Position numbers and translations under genes: made by a program | NCBI GenBank assembly: GCA_039545295.1 | Contig: BCIK01000001.1 | Location: 1,178,001 to 1,242,000 of the forward strand | Origin: Udeniomyces pyricola | Taxonomy: Eukaryota; Basidiomycota; Tremellomycetes; Cystofilobasidiales; Mrakiaceae | Length of the DNA: 64,000 bases | Direction: 5' to 3' | The notes under the pieces: generated by a model | What the model was told of the DNA's origin: nothing | The model's input: only the letters and a program-made list of their open reading frames with translations | Database searches by the model: none | Part shown: piece by piece, positions 32,895 to 45,309 of the stretch | Layout: the number at the start of each line of letters is the position of its first letter | Numbering within the stretch: the stretch's first letter is position 1

Positions 32895-35800
32895 TCATTC
32901 ATCGAGGAAAGCGTCCCTGTCTTGCCTACCCTCCTTCTTGCCCAACAAGCAAAACTCGCCCCACCCAAGCTTCGAGCTCCACCAACTGCCCGGGGCCCAG
33001 AACGCCCTCTGGAGCCTCGACGAGTGCTCCGGGTCGAGCGTCCGATGACAATGGACGCGCTCCCAGGTATCGGTGTCCAGGACGTAGGCGGGCTCGAGGG
33101 AAACAGGGGAAGGCTCGGGTCGAAGAGGGTAATACGAATCCAGGAGATAGTCGCAGGTGGAGGCATCGACCTGAAGGATCAAAACGAAGGAACATGAGAA
33201 GATCCAGCGGATGAGAGAAAAGAAGCAAACGCATCAGTAAAGGAGAAAACCCAACCATCAATTCGGACAGAGATGAGTCTCTGTGGATCCCAAAAAGAAG
33301 ACAAGAAAGAAAAGAAAGCTTCAAGACACACGTAATGCGAGTTGTCTTCGACGTTAAGGTCATTGAGACCCGGTGTTTCCCTCCTGGTTCCCTCCCTTCT
33401 CCACCAACCGTCTTTAGTCGGCTCGCTCGGCTGCCACCTCACCGGAAGCTGGCCGTCAAACTCGCTCTTGATCCATCGGACTTCAATCCCCTCTGGCACG
33501 AGCCAACTACTCGTGAACCGATGCCAATCCTTGCCGTAGCAGAGGCGCAAGCCGCGACCTTCGTTGAGGTCCTTGATCGGTGAGAGATCCCACTCGTCCC
33601 AATCGTTAGTTCCGTTGTGTTGGATCGGAGAGAACCCATGGCTTCGGAGCAAAGACGGCAACTCTGAAGTCTCGAGGAAGTAAGAGGTGCGAAGGGGGGC
33701 GACGTAATACGTTTGGAGGGCCACGATTCGGGAGATCGAGAGGAAGATGGTGACAAGGACCGTAGCGAGGGTGAGGTTGGCCATGACCTTTGTGTTGGAG
33801 GCCTAGGAATCCAAAGGGGAAAAGGGTTGGTTGAAAGAGTTGAAAGGAGGTCAACCTTAGCCAATCATACTTCCCTCCCTCTTTCCAACCCAGGGGTGCT
33901 TGTTACTGACTTGGTAACTCGAGCGCTTCCACTTCTCGTATCCCTTCTCAACCCAACCTCTCAGGAGGAAGAGGGTGACCGCCGCATTGAGGCCAAGCAG
34001 GGGGTAAGCCGGATACATGAATCGTTCCTCCTTGTGAGGTTGCAAACTCAGGACGGCGAGCCAGATGTAGAACCCACTCAAACGAAGGGCAAGAAGAGTG
34101 TAAGGGCTCGTTTCTCCCTCTTTTGGCCGGCGCTGAGTCGATCCCAAACGTCGGTAGTCAATTTTGAAAGTAAGAGCGAGCGCAGGGAGAGACATGAGGG
34201 CGAGCGGGAGAAGGATGTTGAAGTTGAGCAAGAGATTGATAAGGTAGAACGTCGGAGGCTCGGTTCCATAGAGGTTAGGGGAACCACCAGTCGTGGAGAA
34301 GAGGTTGTACAAGATGATGTTGAGTGTAGGAAGCGTCGGGCGTCCGTACGCGTACGAGTCAATGAGGCCAATGGGGACCTTTTACATGATAACGAAGAAA
34401 CAGAACCAAGGCATTAGTGTGATTATATAGGTCGACGAGCCACCAAAATGCCAACGTAGCAGTTGCTTCCAAGAGAGAAAGATAAGACAGAACACTTACA
34501 AAGAGCAAACTCGAAACAGCCACCGCCCCCAGAAGCCTCTTGACCCTGCCAATCCTCCAGTCAAGCCTCTCTCCTGCATCGCTGCTCAAGACTTCCTTTC
34601 CTCCAATGAAGAGTTCTTCAATTACAAACGGTATCGCGAGGAGAAGCGCAAACGGCCAGGCAAAGATGGCGCCCAAGGCGAAGAAGAACGTCGCGAGGTA
34701 GACGCGTTGGGTCGAATTCTCTCCGTTGGTTGACGTCGGCTTGAGATAGTAGGAGTAAGCGAGAAGAGTGGTATGCATGGCCGTTGACGAGGGCAAAAAA
34801 GCTGAAGTAGAACAAGTTGGGCTGAGTCAACCTTCGTCGTCCCGGTGAGATTGCCTGCACGAATCATACCGAGATGGACTCCATAGCACAGCAGCCACAA
34901 TCACTCACCTGTAGCAGCGTTCCACATGCCGGCCGAGAACAACATGGCAAACAGGAAATAACGACCGGTCCGGTCATTGACGTGCTCGACAATGGCACGG
35001 TAGAAGCTGGCCTCGGCAAAAGTACTGAAGAAGGCGAGAGAAATTCGGACGCAAAAGAACGATTGTCGCTGACAAATCCGGTAAAAGGTAGCCCATCAAC
35101 CGTTATCAGCCTCGGGTTGGTCAAGCATGCGGTAATTGGGCAAACCAACAGCAACGGCATCTCGACAGCCGGGGATATCAAAACAGGTGTTTGCTCACCT
35201 TGCCGAGAGACATCAAATACGGCACCACCTCCGCTGGCTTGAGGAATGTCGCGACATAAGCCCAGCTCCGGATGGCGTACTTGGGCGAGAGTTCCCAGGT
35301 CTGGAAGCCAGAGTTGTGAGCGAGGTAGTGAAGAGGTTCCCAGAAGTTGAAGACTATCGATTAAGACGCGATAAAAGGGGCCAATCCGAACGTGCCGAAT
35401 GGAGAAAAAGGCAACAAGGGTCAGATGGAGCAATGCTTTGACAGCCGACAAATCGAGCGTTGAGCAGGGACTCACCCTCATCACAGTCAGTAATGCCGGT
35501 GTACATTGCCGCTGTAAATCGAAGGAAGATGAGGATTCGGAAAGCGAGTGAGAGGGAAGGCATCCAAGGAGGTCGGGCTGATCTGTAGCCGAGAAGAAGG
35601 GGGCGACGCAGAAGCAAGCAACAAGGGGGGCGATTGGTGTGGGTAGCCCAAAGCAAAGGGTGATCAGAAAACGTGCATGAGTAAGGCCGGAAGCAACTCA
35701 AGATGACACTCGAAGACGTGGCTAGTATGTGGTTGTAAAAATCGAGGTGGGGTGAGATCGGTTGAGCAAAGAAAGCAGGCAAGGAGGACCATACCGCCTG

Positions 35801-35949
35801 AGAAGATCGACCATTAAGCCGGTGTGTCTGTCTATCCAACGTTTAGGCTTCATAGCGTCTCCATTGGCGTCGAGCTGAGGTGGTTTGGTTGGACCTCTGA
35901 AGCGAATGGTCTCTCGTCCAGCGCCATGAGCTGGGGTGTATGTTGACAT
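32895..35949 (-). CDS. ALG9: Dolichol-P-mannose alpha-1,2-mannosyltransferase ALG9
   Basis: Eight exons (35949-35795, 35582-35476, 35353-35199, 35068-34909, 34801-34500, 34378-33911, 33802-33332, 33170-32895) give 697 residues of the GT22 family. ALG9 adds two alpha-1,2-mannoses to the lipid-linked oligosaccharide in the ER lumen during N-glycan assembly. The first luminal loop has the acidic motif DCDEVFNFWEPLHYL (Asp/Glu about 84-87), followed by TWELSPKYAIRSWAY, the membrane-span-rich middle and the HKEERFMYPAYPL motif (about 408-420). The spliced frame is continuous throughout and the length is near the animal and fungal norm of about 550-700. The C-terminal luminal domain ends with a basic LGKKEGRQDRDAFLDE. 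The gene is divergent with the WD40 gene. Confidence 0.93.
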
Positions 35950-36410
35950 GGCAAGGGGATGGCAGGAGGTTGTCGGTTTGGGGCAGAGGGGCGGAAGGCT
36001 TAGGCAAGTCGATGAAGGGGAAAGAGGCTGGAGCTGCCAGCGAGTCCACTTGGATAACTTGTGTCAACGCGCCGGCGTGTTTATTCTTCAGGCCATCTCA
36101 ATCAAGTCTCAATCAACAATTACATCAAATCATGCCATACATTATTAATTATTGCCAACCTAATCTTTGGTTACATGACTCATCATCACTTTGCCCATTG
36201 TCGATTGTCGATTGTCATCGGAACCATCATAAACATCAACCAGCGTATACACATCCATGCTGCAGCCGGCGTCGATAATTCACCAGCGTTAATAATCCAT
36301 CATACATCTCTTGGTCTGCTCAGGTAATCGGTTCATTCCGGCTCATCCTATCACAAGTTCCCAACCGGTCCATCCAACTTCACCATCCAGCCCGACAATA
36401 CACACCCAAC
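35950..36410. promoter_or_regulatory. Divergent promoter, ALG9 / WD40 protein
   Basis: About 460 bases lie between the start codons. The middle (36110-36330) is A/T-richer with several CATCAT and ATTAATTATT words. The right edge (36340-36410) is C/T/A-rich and leads into the WD40 ATG. No coding frame is supported. Confidence 0.4.
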
Positions 36411-38115
36411 ATGCAGACCACCGACTCCAACAACCTGTTCAAATCCGACGCTGAGCTGGAAAAGGAGGACCATCGCGCCCGCAAGCTCGTCCGTACAAAG
36501 GCACTTGGCGAGCCCTTACAGCTCTCCAGCAAGCCTTTAGCCCTTCTAGTTCGAGACGATGAATGCTGGACGGCAGAGAGTGGCTTCGTCATCCGAAAGA
36601 CAGACCTCCGAGTGAGTCGCGTCGAGCCAAACCTCGAATAACCCTCCTAACGCGAGCGCCTATGGTTTGAAGCCGGATCCACGTCTGTTGCTGACTCTAA
36701 ATTGTCTGTGTCTTCATCTGACGTGTGCTACAAATGCAGACAGGCAAGACACTCAAGCTCCTTCGCGGTCACGCCGGACCCGTCACCTGCTTAGCTTTCT
36801 ACGATGTCGCGCCGACGGCATCTTCTCCTGCTCGACGGCTCATTCTCTCTGGCTCTTGGGATAAATCCGTCCGAGTCTGGGATCGAGATGTAAGCAACTC
36901 CTTCTCCAAGTGGATGCACTTGTGTAGCTGTTTGTATCTCGCGGAAGGAAACGATGATACTCACCCTTGACAATTTGGTTGTCATAAACACCTCCAGTCC
37001 GGGGAACTTGTTTCAACCACGATATCACACACCGACTTTATCAAGTCTCTCGTCGTCCTTCCTCATCTGCCCATACCTCTCGTTCTCTCTGGTTCATCGG
37101 ACAAACAGATCCACGTTCACTCCCTCGCAGGGATCCCACTCTCACGCGCGCTCGACTCGACCGCGTCGTCAACCGATACGTCCTTATCCTCGACATCAAC
37201 GGCCGCTGCGCCTCAGGGAATTCCTCGCGCGACGGAACTCGCCCCCCTTGCTCGCATTCACACGCCTATCAAGATTCACACCCGTCCTGTCAACTGTCTT
37301 GCTGCTGGCCTTCAGACCGAGCGAAACGTCATTTACGTTTATTCGGCCGACTCGTTGGGTCGTACCATCGTCTGGGAGGTCAAGGTTACTGCGGAAACAA
37401 GCGAGGTCAAGGTGGAAGAGATCGGACGACTTAAAGAGCACCAGACGAGCGTTACTGACTTGGTCGTCGTCGAAGAGGGCGTTTGGACATGTGAGTGAAA
37501 GATATATCGGACAGTCCTGGTACATGCTTCGCGGACTGAACGTGTTCGATTGCTGACGCCCGACGCCTACCAATTTACTGGATTTGTTCTATGCGGCCTG
37601 TCGCATTCAAAGGCTCGGCCGATACGACTGCCATGTATCATCCACTTCTTGCGTTCATCAGCTCTGCGAACGCCGGACCTGCTGCTGTCCCTCAGCAAGC
37701 TGTGACCCTCCCCAAGCCCACGTCGACCCCACCTCAAATCCAATGTCTCCTTCCCCTTCCCGATTTCCAGCCACCTTTGTTGCTGACTGGATCAGCGGAC
37801 GAGCATGTGCGGGTGTACGACCTCTCTCTGGGTGAGGGGCCGGACCAGGCTCGCTTGCTGAGGGAAGTCGAGGGTCATTGCGCCGAGGTCGTTGCGATTC
37901 GGCGGTGGATCCGGTCGGTCGAAGGCGGAAAGAGGGAGGAATGGGTCGTTAGTGCTGGACTCGACGGGACGATCCGTAAGTGGAAGATAGGCGAGATTGT
38001 CCTTCCTCCAGCGCGGCCAGTGGAAGATGTCTCTGAGAAGAAGAAAGGTCTTGAGAGCGGGATGACTGAGGAGGAGTTGAGAGAGCTGGAGGAGCTGATG
38101 AGTGATGACGATTGA
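36411..38115 (+). CDS. WD40-repeat protein
   Basis: Four exons (36411-36611, 36740-36889, 36998-37490, 37613-38115) give 448 residues. WD repeats are visible as LLRGHAGPVTCLAFYD..LSGSWDKSVRVWDRD, SHTDFIKSLVV..VSGSSDKQIHVHSL, THTRPVNCLA-like and LKEHQTSVTDLVVVEEGVWT..SADTTAMY segments, plus LLTGSADEHVRVYDL and VSAGLDGTIRKWKI near the end, so a six- or seven-blade propeller is likely. A Pro/Ser/Thr-rich loop interrupts the middle. The C-terminus is acidic (EEELRELEELMSDDD). I do not recognise a specific ortholog; the protein may be a scaffold in a complex. The exon 4 acceptor (ending 37612) gives VWTCSADTTAMY, which keeps a blade intact. Confidence 0.82.
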
Positions 38116-38766
38116 CGATGATGGATTGGTGAATAGGTAATGATGCGATGCACGTGAACCTAGGATGTAAGAGACATGGTGATTAAATATCAAAAGCCAA
38201 TAATCAACAAAAGATCAAATTTAAGACCTGGGCAGATATGGAGTGAATCCACTGTATATGTTGTATCGACTCGGACGTTACGTATATGCGTATATACATA
38301 TCATGATGAATGCAATATATAATTGGGTACCACGTTAATCGGACTGTTTCGGACATCGGAAGAAACTAGAAACTGGTGATGATGGTGCATGCAGCAAGCA
38401 CCTTCTTCTTTGACTCTGCTCTGCGCCTTCTCTTCCCGCCTCTGGACCAACATCCAACCCACCCATTCGTCCTCACCAGCTCCGACTCCACCGCCTCCAG
38501 CTCATCTCTCATAGATCTCCATCGGCACGGACTTGTATCGCAATTCCTACCTACACGTTCTCTCCCTCGTCTTCAAACGCTCACTCAGCACGCGTATCGG
38601 TCGATACCCATCTCCCCAGCTCCTCCCATTCCTTTCCTTCCTTGATCGGTCCAACCTTCTCCTTATCAGCTCGCTCCACGGTCCGGACATCGATCACTTT
38701 CCATCTTCCTCCTATCCACTCGGACCTCCTCCCCCTTTGGTCATCATTCTAACCCCCTCATCCTGT
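38116..38766 (+). promoter_or_regulatory. WD40 gene 3' UTR and PQ-loop gene promoter
   Basis: This tandem gap is A/T-rich to about 38340 (tatatgcgtatatacatatc and similar), then strongly C/T-rich from 38400 to 38760. A frame open from 38533 is in phase with the downstream gene but has a pyrimidine-biased composition typical of a leader, so I do not count it as coding. Confidence 0.4.
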
Positions 38767-41656
38767 ATGGTCCTTGACTTCCTTTGGTCGGACCCGGTCG
38801 CGAAGCAGGCCCTCTCCCAAGCGATAGGCTACGCCTCCATTGCCTGTTGGCTTGGTGCTCAATTCCCGCAACTCCTCCAAAACTATCGACTCAAGAACTG
38901 CGATGGACTGGCGTTACCCTTCCTGCTCAACTGGATGTTTGGTGCGTTGGCTGTGTTCCCTTCGTCGTTAGCGGGAGCTAGGTTATCAGCCAGGGCCGGG
39001 TGCCTCTCTTCCTGTTCCGCACCCAGAGCAAACAAGTCAACCCAAGAGATACACTCGCCGAGCTGGCCGTGATAAACCTTATCCGACCTCAACCTCTCAT
39101 GCTTAACCCTCGGTTCCTCTTCTCTTTGGTTCTTCACAGGGGATCTTACAAACTTGATCGGGTGCATCCTGACGGATCAGCTGCAGTTCCAAAAGTACCT
39201 CGCTAGTTACTTCTGCTTCGTCGACCTCGTACTTCTCCTTCAGTTCTATCACTACTTCACTCCAGCTCAGACCAAGCACAAGCGAGTGTCTTCTCATCAT
39301 TCCTCACCTCGAATGCCGTCGTCTCCCGCAGCGACGACGCAAAACTACCCGCGACGCAGGCCCGCTCGTCCGAGTCATGGCAGCTACGACGAGCTGAGTT
39401 CCGCTGCTGCCAACGTGGCCCGGGCGGCGGCTGCCGTCGCCGACGCACGAAGGGGCGGGGCGAAAGGGAGCAGAAGTAGGAGTAGGAAGCGAAAGACTGG
39501 AGAGGGAGGGTATATTGCCAGCCCTCGGGCCGAGACGAACCGTATACGTAGAGACGGCGACGGGGCAGACGACGACGGCAAGACGTACGGACTGGAAAAT
39601 AGCGTGACGAGCTTGCTCTCGGATGCCTCTGCAAGCTCTTCCAGGTCTTCGAGTAGAAGACCTCCTCCCTCCACCAACGGCACGAGACAGAGTGCCCTGC
39701 GACGACCAGCTTCGATGCTCCCTTCGCAGCCCAGCCCTTCTCATTCCCGCTCAACGACGGCCTCGTCTCATACTGCCATCCAAACTCACCCTCATCAAGT
39801 GTCATTCGTCGACGCGTCCGCTCCTTCGTCTATCCTCATCCCTATCAGCCCTATAGACCACTCTCCGCACTCGGAACGTGGCCGCTCCCTCACTCGACCA
39901 GCCCCCTTGTTTGGCCTTCAACATGCCACCCCTCCGGATGGAGGCGCCACAATGGCCGACTTAGTGCCATCTCCCCGATTTGAGCAGACAAGAAGGCAGT
40001 TAGATAGGAGCCTGAGCGTGAGAGGGGGCGTTCGAAGGACGCACTCGGGCGAGGCGAGTGCGGGATCTACTCGGGGCCAGGGTGCTGCTGGGGTTGTTTT
40101 GCTGAGCGTGATTGGATTGGTTGGGTTTGGACGGAGTGTTTTAGGTCCGGATGGAGGGAACATAGCTGGATCGGAAGGAAGCCGGTTAGGTGGCAGGGTT
40201 CTAGGATCAGGCTGGAAGGGGGACCAAGACGTTCATTTCATTTCTCGCTCGGCGGATTTTCCGAACCCTGTGACTACGCTATCTCCCGGCATCATCTTGC
40301 CCTCCCCATCTCCTTCTTCCGAACATTCCACCATTCTTGTCACTTTCTCTGACTCAGAACCTTCATCAAACATTCCTCTCATCCTCGATGTCGATGCGAC
40401 CGACGACTCGCCGGAACGACAACACCACCGCTACCCGAGACCGGGTCCTCCTCCGACATGGCAACGGCTTATTGGACGATGCTCTGCTTGGCTATGTACT
40501 GTGCTCTACTTGACGAGCCGGATGCCTCAGGTTCGTGTCATGGTTTAAAGCTGAGATCAGGACTGCCGAACCTGGAGCTGATAGTTCCGCATCCGTCGTC
40601 TTTTGGACAGATTTGGAAAAACTTTACTCGCAAGTCAACCGAAGGCCTCTCGGTACTGCTCTTTATTGCGGCTTTCAGCGGCAACGTACGTCCCTCTGTC
40701 TGGATCTGATCTTTTCTACCCATTCAATTTTCCGCTTCCTCTGGTCAGACGCACGCTTGGGACTAACTTTCTCTCTCATTCTAGTCGCTCTACGTAGCCT
40801 CCATCCTTACCAGCCCACTCATCGATCAACCCCGTCCGGCGTCCACAGAGTACATTCTCGAATCGCTGCCTTATCTCCTCGGATCGTACGTTGATCTGTC
40901 GTCTTTTCGCTTGATTCCCTAATGCTTTGGATCTGAGCCTAGTCGTCGTGATCGAGTCTGATTGGAGTTTCTGTTACTTGTGATTCGTTCGATTTCCTTG
41001 GGGGTTTCCGTTTCGTTTGCTTCTGGCCTCTGCTCTCATATGGGATGGTTACGACTCTTTGCTCGAACAGTGGTGGGACGCTTCTCTTTGACGTTACCAT
41101 CATCATTCAAACCTTCCTTTATGGTTCCTCTTCTCCCCAACTGGACGATTCCCCTTGGATCAACCCACATCATCATCATCACCATCATCACCATCACCAT
41201 TCGTCGTCCTCCCCGATGACCAACACCGATGGATCCCGCTCGGGTTCCCGCGCGCCGAGGTCATCGTCCCGCAGGAAACTGATCATGGCCCAGAAAGACT
41301 TGGAAGCGTCCGCGCCGCTCCTGATGGATCGAAGTCGGAGTCGATCGACGGGTCAGAACGGTCGTTGGGGTGGCACAGGAGGAGAAGGAAGAGGAGCAGG
41401 GGGACATGGGGAAGGGTTGGGTTTGAGCGGTCATGGAATTGGGAGCAGTGCCGCAGGGGGCTCAGGGTCTAAGGTTGTAGGCTGGGAGAGGGAGGAGAGT
41501 ACAGATGGACGCTATGGCGGTATGACGGCCGTGCTCGAGGAAGGAGGTGGAAGCCCAAGCCTGGGAGGCATGAGTGGCGTGATTGTTGGAGGCGAGGCGG
41601 TTAGTGATGGCGGATCAGGGGAGGCAGATGACGAGAGCGTGCCGTTTGGAAGATGA
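38767..41656 (+). CDS. PQ-loop vacuolar amino-acid transporter-like protein with large insert
   Basis: Five exons (38767-38941, 39140-40530, 40611-40685, 40785-40885, 41071-41656) give 775 residues. Two PQ-loop motifs are seen: GAQFPQLLQNYRLKNCDGLA (PQ about 34-35) and SRMPQIWKNFTRKSTEGLS (PQ about 521-522). The downstream helices SLYVASILTSPL and LLFDVTIIIQTFLYG complete the second triple-helix bundle. Yeast Ypq1-3 and human PQLC2 export basic amino acids from vacuole or lysosome and have about 300 residues. Here some 260 Ser/Arg-rich residues lie between helix 3 and a hydrophobic segment (VVLLSVIGLVGFG) near 375 that may be helix 4, and about 100 more before the second bundle. An 11-His run and a Gly-rich tail end the protein. 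Substrate is inferred from the family only. Confidence 0.85.
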
Positions 41657-42073
41657 AAGATTTTTGTTGTTGTTGTTGTGAAGATGACGATGAGAAAATG
41701 GCGATCGATGTGATATCAATTCGTCCATGATGCATGCATGATATTGAGGATACATGATGATGATGATGATGATGTTCAATGTTCCCACTGCTCAAGCGAA
41801 TATATACTTGAGTTATCGAGAGGGTTGGGTCGATATACACACATACTGTACATGTATAACATGATATATATATATATATATATATTATTAAATGTGTATC
41901 TCATATTTGAAGACATCGACTCAGGACTCACTCAACTTGACTCAACGCATGAGATCAACGTCACACGATTAAAAGAACGATTCTACAGGATTGATTACAC
42001 ACCCAATCTGACGATTCCTTTTGACCGACCTACCACCCCTTCGACCACTTGTCCTACCAACTTGTCCCTCACC
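41657..42073 (+). promoter_or_regulatory. PQ-loop gene 3' UTR and DUF155 gene promoter
   Basis: The tandem gap contains (GTT)n near 41664-41680, (GAT)n near 41756-41774 and a (TA)11 tract at 41864-41885. A C/T-rich leader with CGACCTACC and CTCACC precedes the ATG at 42074. Confidence 0.45.
41864..41885. repeat. (TA)n microsatellite
   Basis: About eleven TA units in the gap between the PQ-loop and DUF155 genes. Similar tracts recur in other intergenic parts of the window (19988-20003, 28284-28299, 50219-50236), always outside coding sequence. Confidence 0.9.
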
Positions 42074-45000
42074 ATGGCCTCTAAACCCACCCTTCCTACG
42101 GCTCAACGCCAACAGGCTCCTGCACCCGCCCCTGCTCCCAGGGGTCCCAACCGGTCAGTCCAACTTTCCACCCGCTCATCCGTCAAGTTCGGTAGCTTGT
42201 TAGCTTAGCTGGCCTTCCCCCCGGACAACACCAGGCGCGCGTACGCAACTGACACCTCCTCCTCCACCTGCGCTGTTCCATCGTGAATTTCTCCCAATTC
42301 ACTTGCCCTGTTCTTCCAGATCGACTAAAGCCAGTCAGAAACTCAAGGTGAGCCCTTAGGCTCGTTCGAGCTTCTTTCCAAAGAGGCGGCTCGTCCAACC
42401 CCTTAGCGTTCGGCTTCGCGGGTCGATACGCAGGATTCCTACTGCATAGTTCTCCGCACGCGCCTTCGTCCCATGTGAAGCAAAGTACACACACACACAC
42501 ACAACCCTTACTGACGCCTGTGCTTGTCCCGACACGTCCTGCGATTCCTCCCCATCCTTACGACACGTCGCATCGACACGTTGACGTCTCGTTAGGTTCT
42601 TCCAGAGGAACCTGAGCAGCTACCTGCTCCGTCAAAAGAGCTCAAGAAGGAAAAGGGGGAGGGAGACGAGGATGAGGAGAGCGATGACGATGATTCGGAA
42701 CAAGAGGAAGAGGAGGATGATGTTCAGGTTCGTCTCCCCTCGCTCTTTCCTTATTTTAACTCTTCAACGCTAATGTATACATGTCGACGTCGACGCTTGC
42801 TTGGTGCCCGATAGGTCTACAAGCAACTTGCTCAGATCCCGGCTGGTTCGGCGAGGAAGGATGCCATGCGACTGACGCGCAAGGAAAAGGCCAAGCTGCC
42901 CAGATTGACTGCATACGTACGTGTTCCCTCATTCCCCACCACACTTTAGTTCTTACGCGTCGAATGGTCCGACCGGGCTTTATCAATCAACACATCGAAG
43001 CCTAGGCAAAGCTGTAGAGAGGTATGCATAGCTCATAAGTATCTGGTCTATGTTCCGGTCTGCGACCGCGCTCTCTCTTCCCTCTCTTTCCTCACTTTCA
43101 GTGCACGGCGACGTCCTACCGACTGCCCGCCCTTCTCGAACACCTCCAATCCCGCCGATCTTCCCATCTCACCGCTCCGATTCAATTTGACGAATGTCTC
43201 TACACTCCTTACTCGTTCCCTTCGACGCCCGATCCCACTTCGTCTCCCCCGGCTCTCAACTCGCATCATTCGCATTCGGGCTCGTTCCGCAGCCGAGGGG
43301 GATCCTCCCTCAACCCGGACAACCACCGAACAGCCAAGCTCGTCGATGTCGACGACGATCACACCAAGACCTCGACGGAAGTTCTGGGAGGAGGCAACGG
43401 TATGGGGAGGTCTGAAGCTGAGATGTTGGCGGCGAAGGAGAAGAAGAAGAAGAGACCGAGGTTTGCGGTCGAGAGTGAGATGAGTGGCGACGAAGGAACG
43501 GGAGGACCCTTCCAGACGGGCATTCACGAGGGGAATGGAACGGGAGTATTGGGTGGAACGTCCGCGAGTGGGAAGAGGACGAAGGCGGATGTGTTCATCT
43601 TCGAGTATGGAACGGTTGTCCTGTGGGGGATGACGCTTGAGCAGGAAAAGAGATTCCTCTCGACGCTGTACGTTTGACATCGCCCTTTTTTCTGCTGTTC
43701 TTTCCTTTTTTTTCTTTCTTTCACGGACTTGTCATCTCTTTCACTATCAGTCCACCACCGTAACTCTCGCTTGATTGGCATGACACCCAAACGTCGCATG
43801 CATAACTGATCGAATTGACTTCTCCTTTGAACTCCCCCCCTCCTTCTTTCTTGATATTGCCATATGTTCTCCTCCTCACGTCCTTCTTCCATCTCGAAGA
43901 AAACGCTACGAAGTCGAACGACTCTCATCGGACGACATTGAGCAGGAAGAACTCAACTATTATTACGCCAACTACTCGCGTATCTACAACGATGTCATCG
44001 CGCTGAAGAAGGGCTCGTCGTATATGTTCGTACTCATTTTTGGGAGAGAGAGAGAACGGAGAAATTGGGGTGGAAAGGTTGGATGCTTGAGAGGTTTTTT
44101 TTTTTCTTGGTGATCAAGGGAGTCCAAACCAAGGGGAATGGGAACAGTCAACTGATTTTAAGTGACGCTTTTGGCTTTTTTGCTCCTCCACTTCTTCAAC
44201 GAATCCCTTCGCCACATCCTCTCTTCCTATCTTCCTCGACTCTTTTTGCTTTTCTTCATTTCTTCTACTTCTTCTTCTCCCCCCCCCCTCTCTCGGTTGC
44301 CCATCCATTCAGGACGAAACTCTCGCTCTCGCACGCGCTCGCGCAATCGGCGAAACTCTCGTTCTTCGAAGGCGCCGTGTCGAATACGATCGATCAGACA
44401 AAGGACATTCCTCAGGGGATTTCGGAGACGGGCAAGATTGGTATGCCAAGGGTTGAGATCAGTACGTCTTTTTTATCTTCTCCCCTTCCCCCCCCCCCCC
44501 CCCCTCCCCCCTCCTCCCCTTCTGTCTTTTTGTCAGAGTAACGACTTACGATTCGGAGGTCTCTCGGCCGCTCGACTGCAAGGTGATAGATAAGCTCGAC
44601 TCACCTATCTTTCCTTACTGACTTCCCGCTCCCCACATTCCTTCTCTTTCTTAGTGAAACAAATCGGTCGTCTCTTCCTTCTTCGGGTTAACATCTCGCT
44701 CGGTATGATCAACCTTTTTGCTGAATCCTTTCTCGTTCTCTTTTACAACCATTCCATATCATCTTGACTGAGCTCTTGGAAGCTGACGATGGATCCTCTC
44801 TCTCTCTCTCTTTCCTCTTATCCAATTGCAACCCTCTTGGCTTTTTGTCTAGTCGGATCCATGATCGATTCGCCCGAACTCTTCTGGTCGTTCCCCGACC
44901 TCGAGCCGCTTTACGGCGCGTTCAAGCTTTACCTCGAAGTGCCCCAACGGCTTAAAGTCATCAACGGTCGGGTCGACGTCTTGCAGGACATGCTTCGGTT

Positions 45001-45309
45001 GCTGAAAGTGAGTTCTTTCGGGACAGGACAGGTCAAGGCCGTCGTTGGGGGGGGGGGGGTTCGGACAAAAAGACAATCCTAAGTCCAACAGGGTATAGGT
45101 GGAAACGAAGCTTTCTGACATTGGTTTTTTTTGTTTTTCTTTTTTTTTCCTTGTCTCTCTCCCTTTCCCCTCCTCTTTCCCTCTTCGTCTTTCTTCAGGA
45201 ATCCGTCAATAGCTCGCATGGCGAAGGGCTCGAGCAAATCGTCATTTGGCTCATCGTCCTTGAAATCGTCCTTGGCCTCATCACGATCGCCATTGATTTG
45301 TTTGCGTAA
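42074..45309 (+). CDS. DUF155 / RMD1-like inner-membrane protein
   Basis: Ten exons (42074-42153, 42320-42347, 42596-42727, 42815-42916, 43102-43667, 43900-44025, 44313-44461, 44655-44702, 44853-45007, 45199-45309) give 498 residues. The DUF155 domain begins at CTATSYRLPALLEHLQSR and includes FIFEYGTVVLWGMTLEQEKRFLSTL, EEELNYYY-like acidic and aromatic residues, ALAQSAKLSFFEGAV and SMIDSPELFWSFPDLEPLY. The C-terminus has one strong membrane span (IVIWLIVLEIVLGLITIAIDL). Family members are yeast RMD1, RMD8 and the mitochondrial translation-support protein RMND1. Because the N-terminus here is Lys/Glu-rich and lacks a clear presequence, an RMD1/RMD8-like cytoplasmic or peripheral role is also possible. 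Intron 7 contains a C-run (about 44488-44504). Exons 2 (28 nt) and 8 (48 nt) are short but carry conserved residues. Confidence 0.88.

Noticed and set aside
38533..38766. Upstream in-frame extension of the PQ-loop protein
   Set aside because: The segment is pyrimidine-biased leader sequence and the first helix with its PQ motif begins soon after the ATG at 38767.
39257..39805. Minus-strand frames opposite the PQ-loop gene insert
   Set aside because: They are antisense shadows of a GC-rich, stop-poor exon with no family features.
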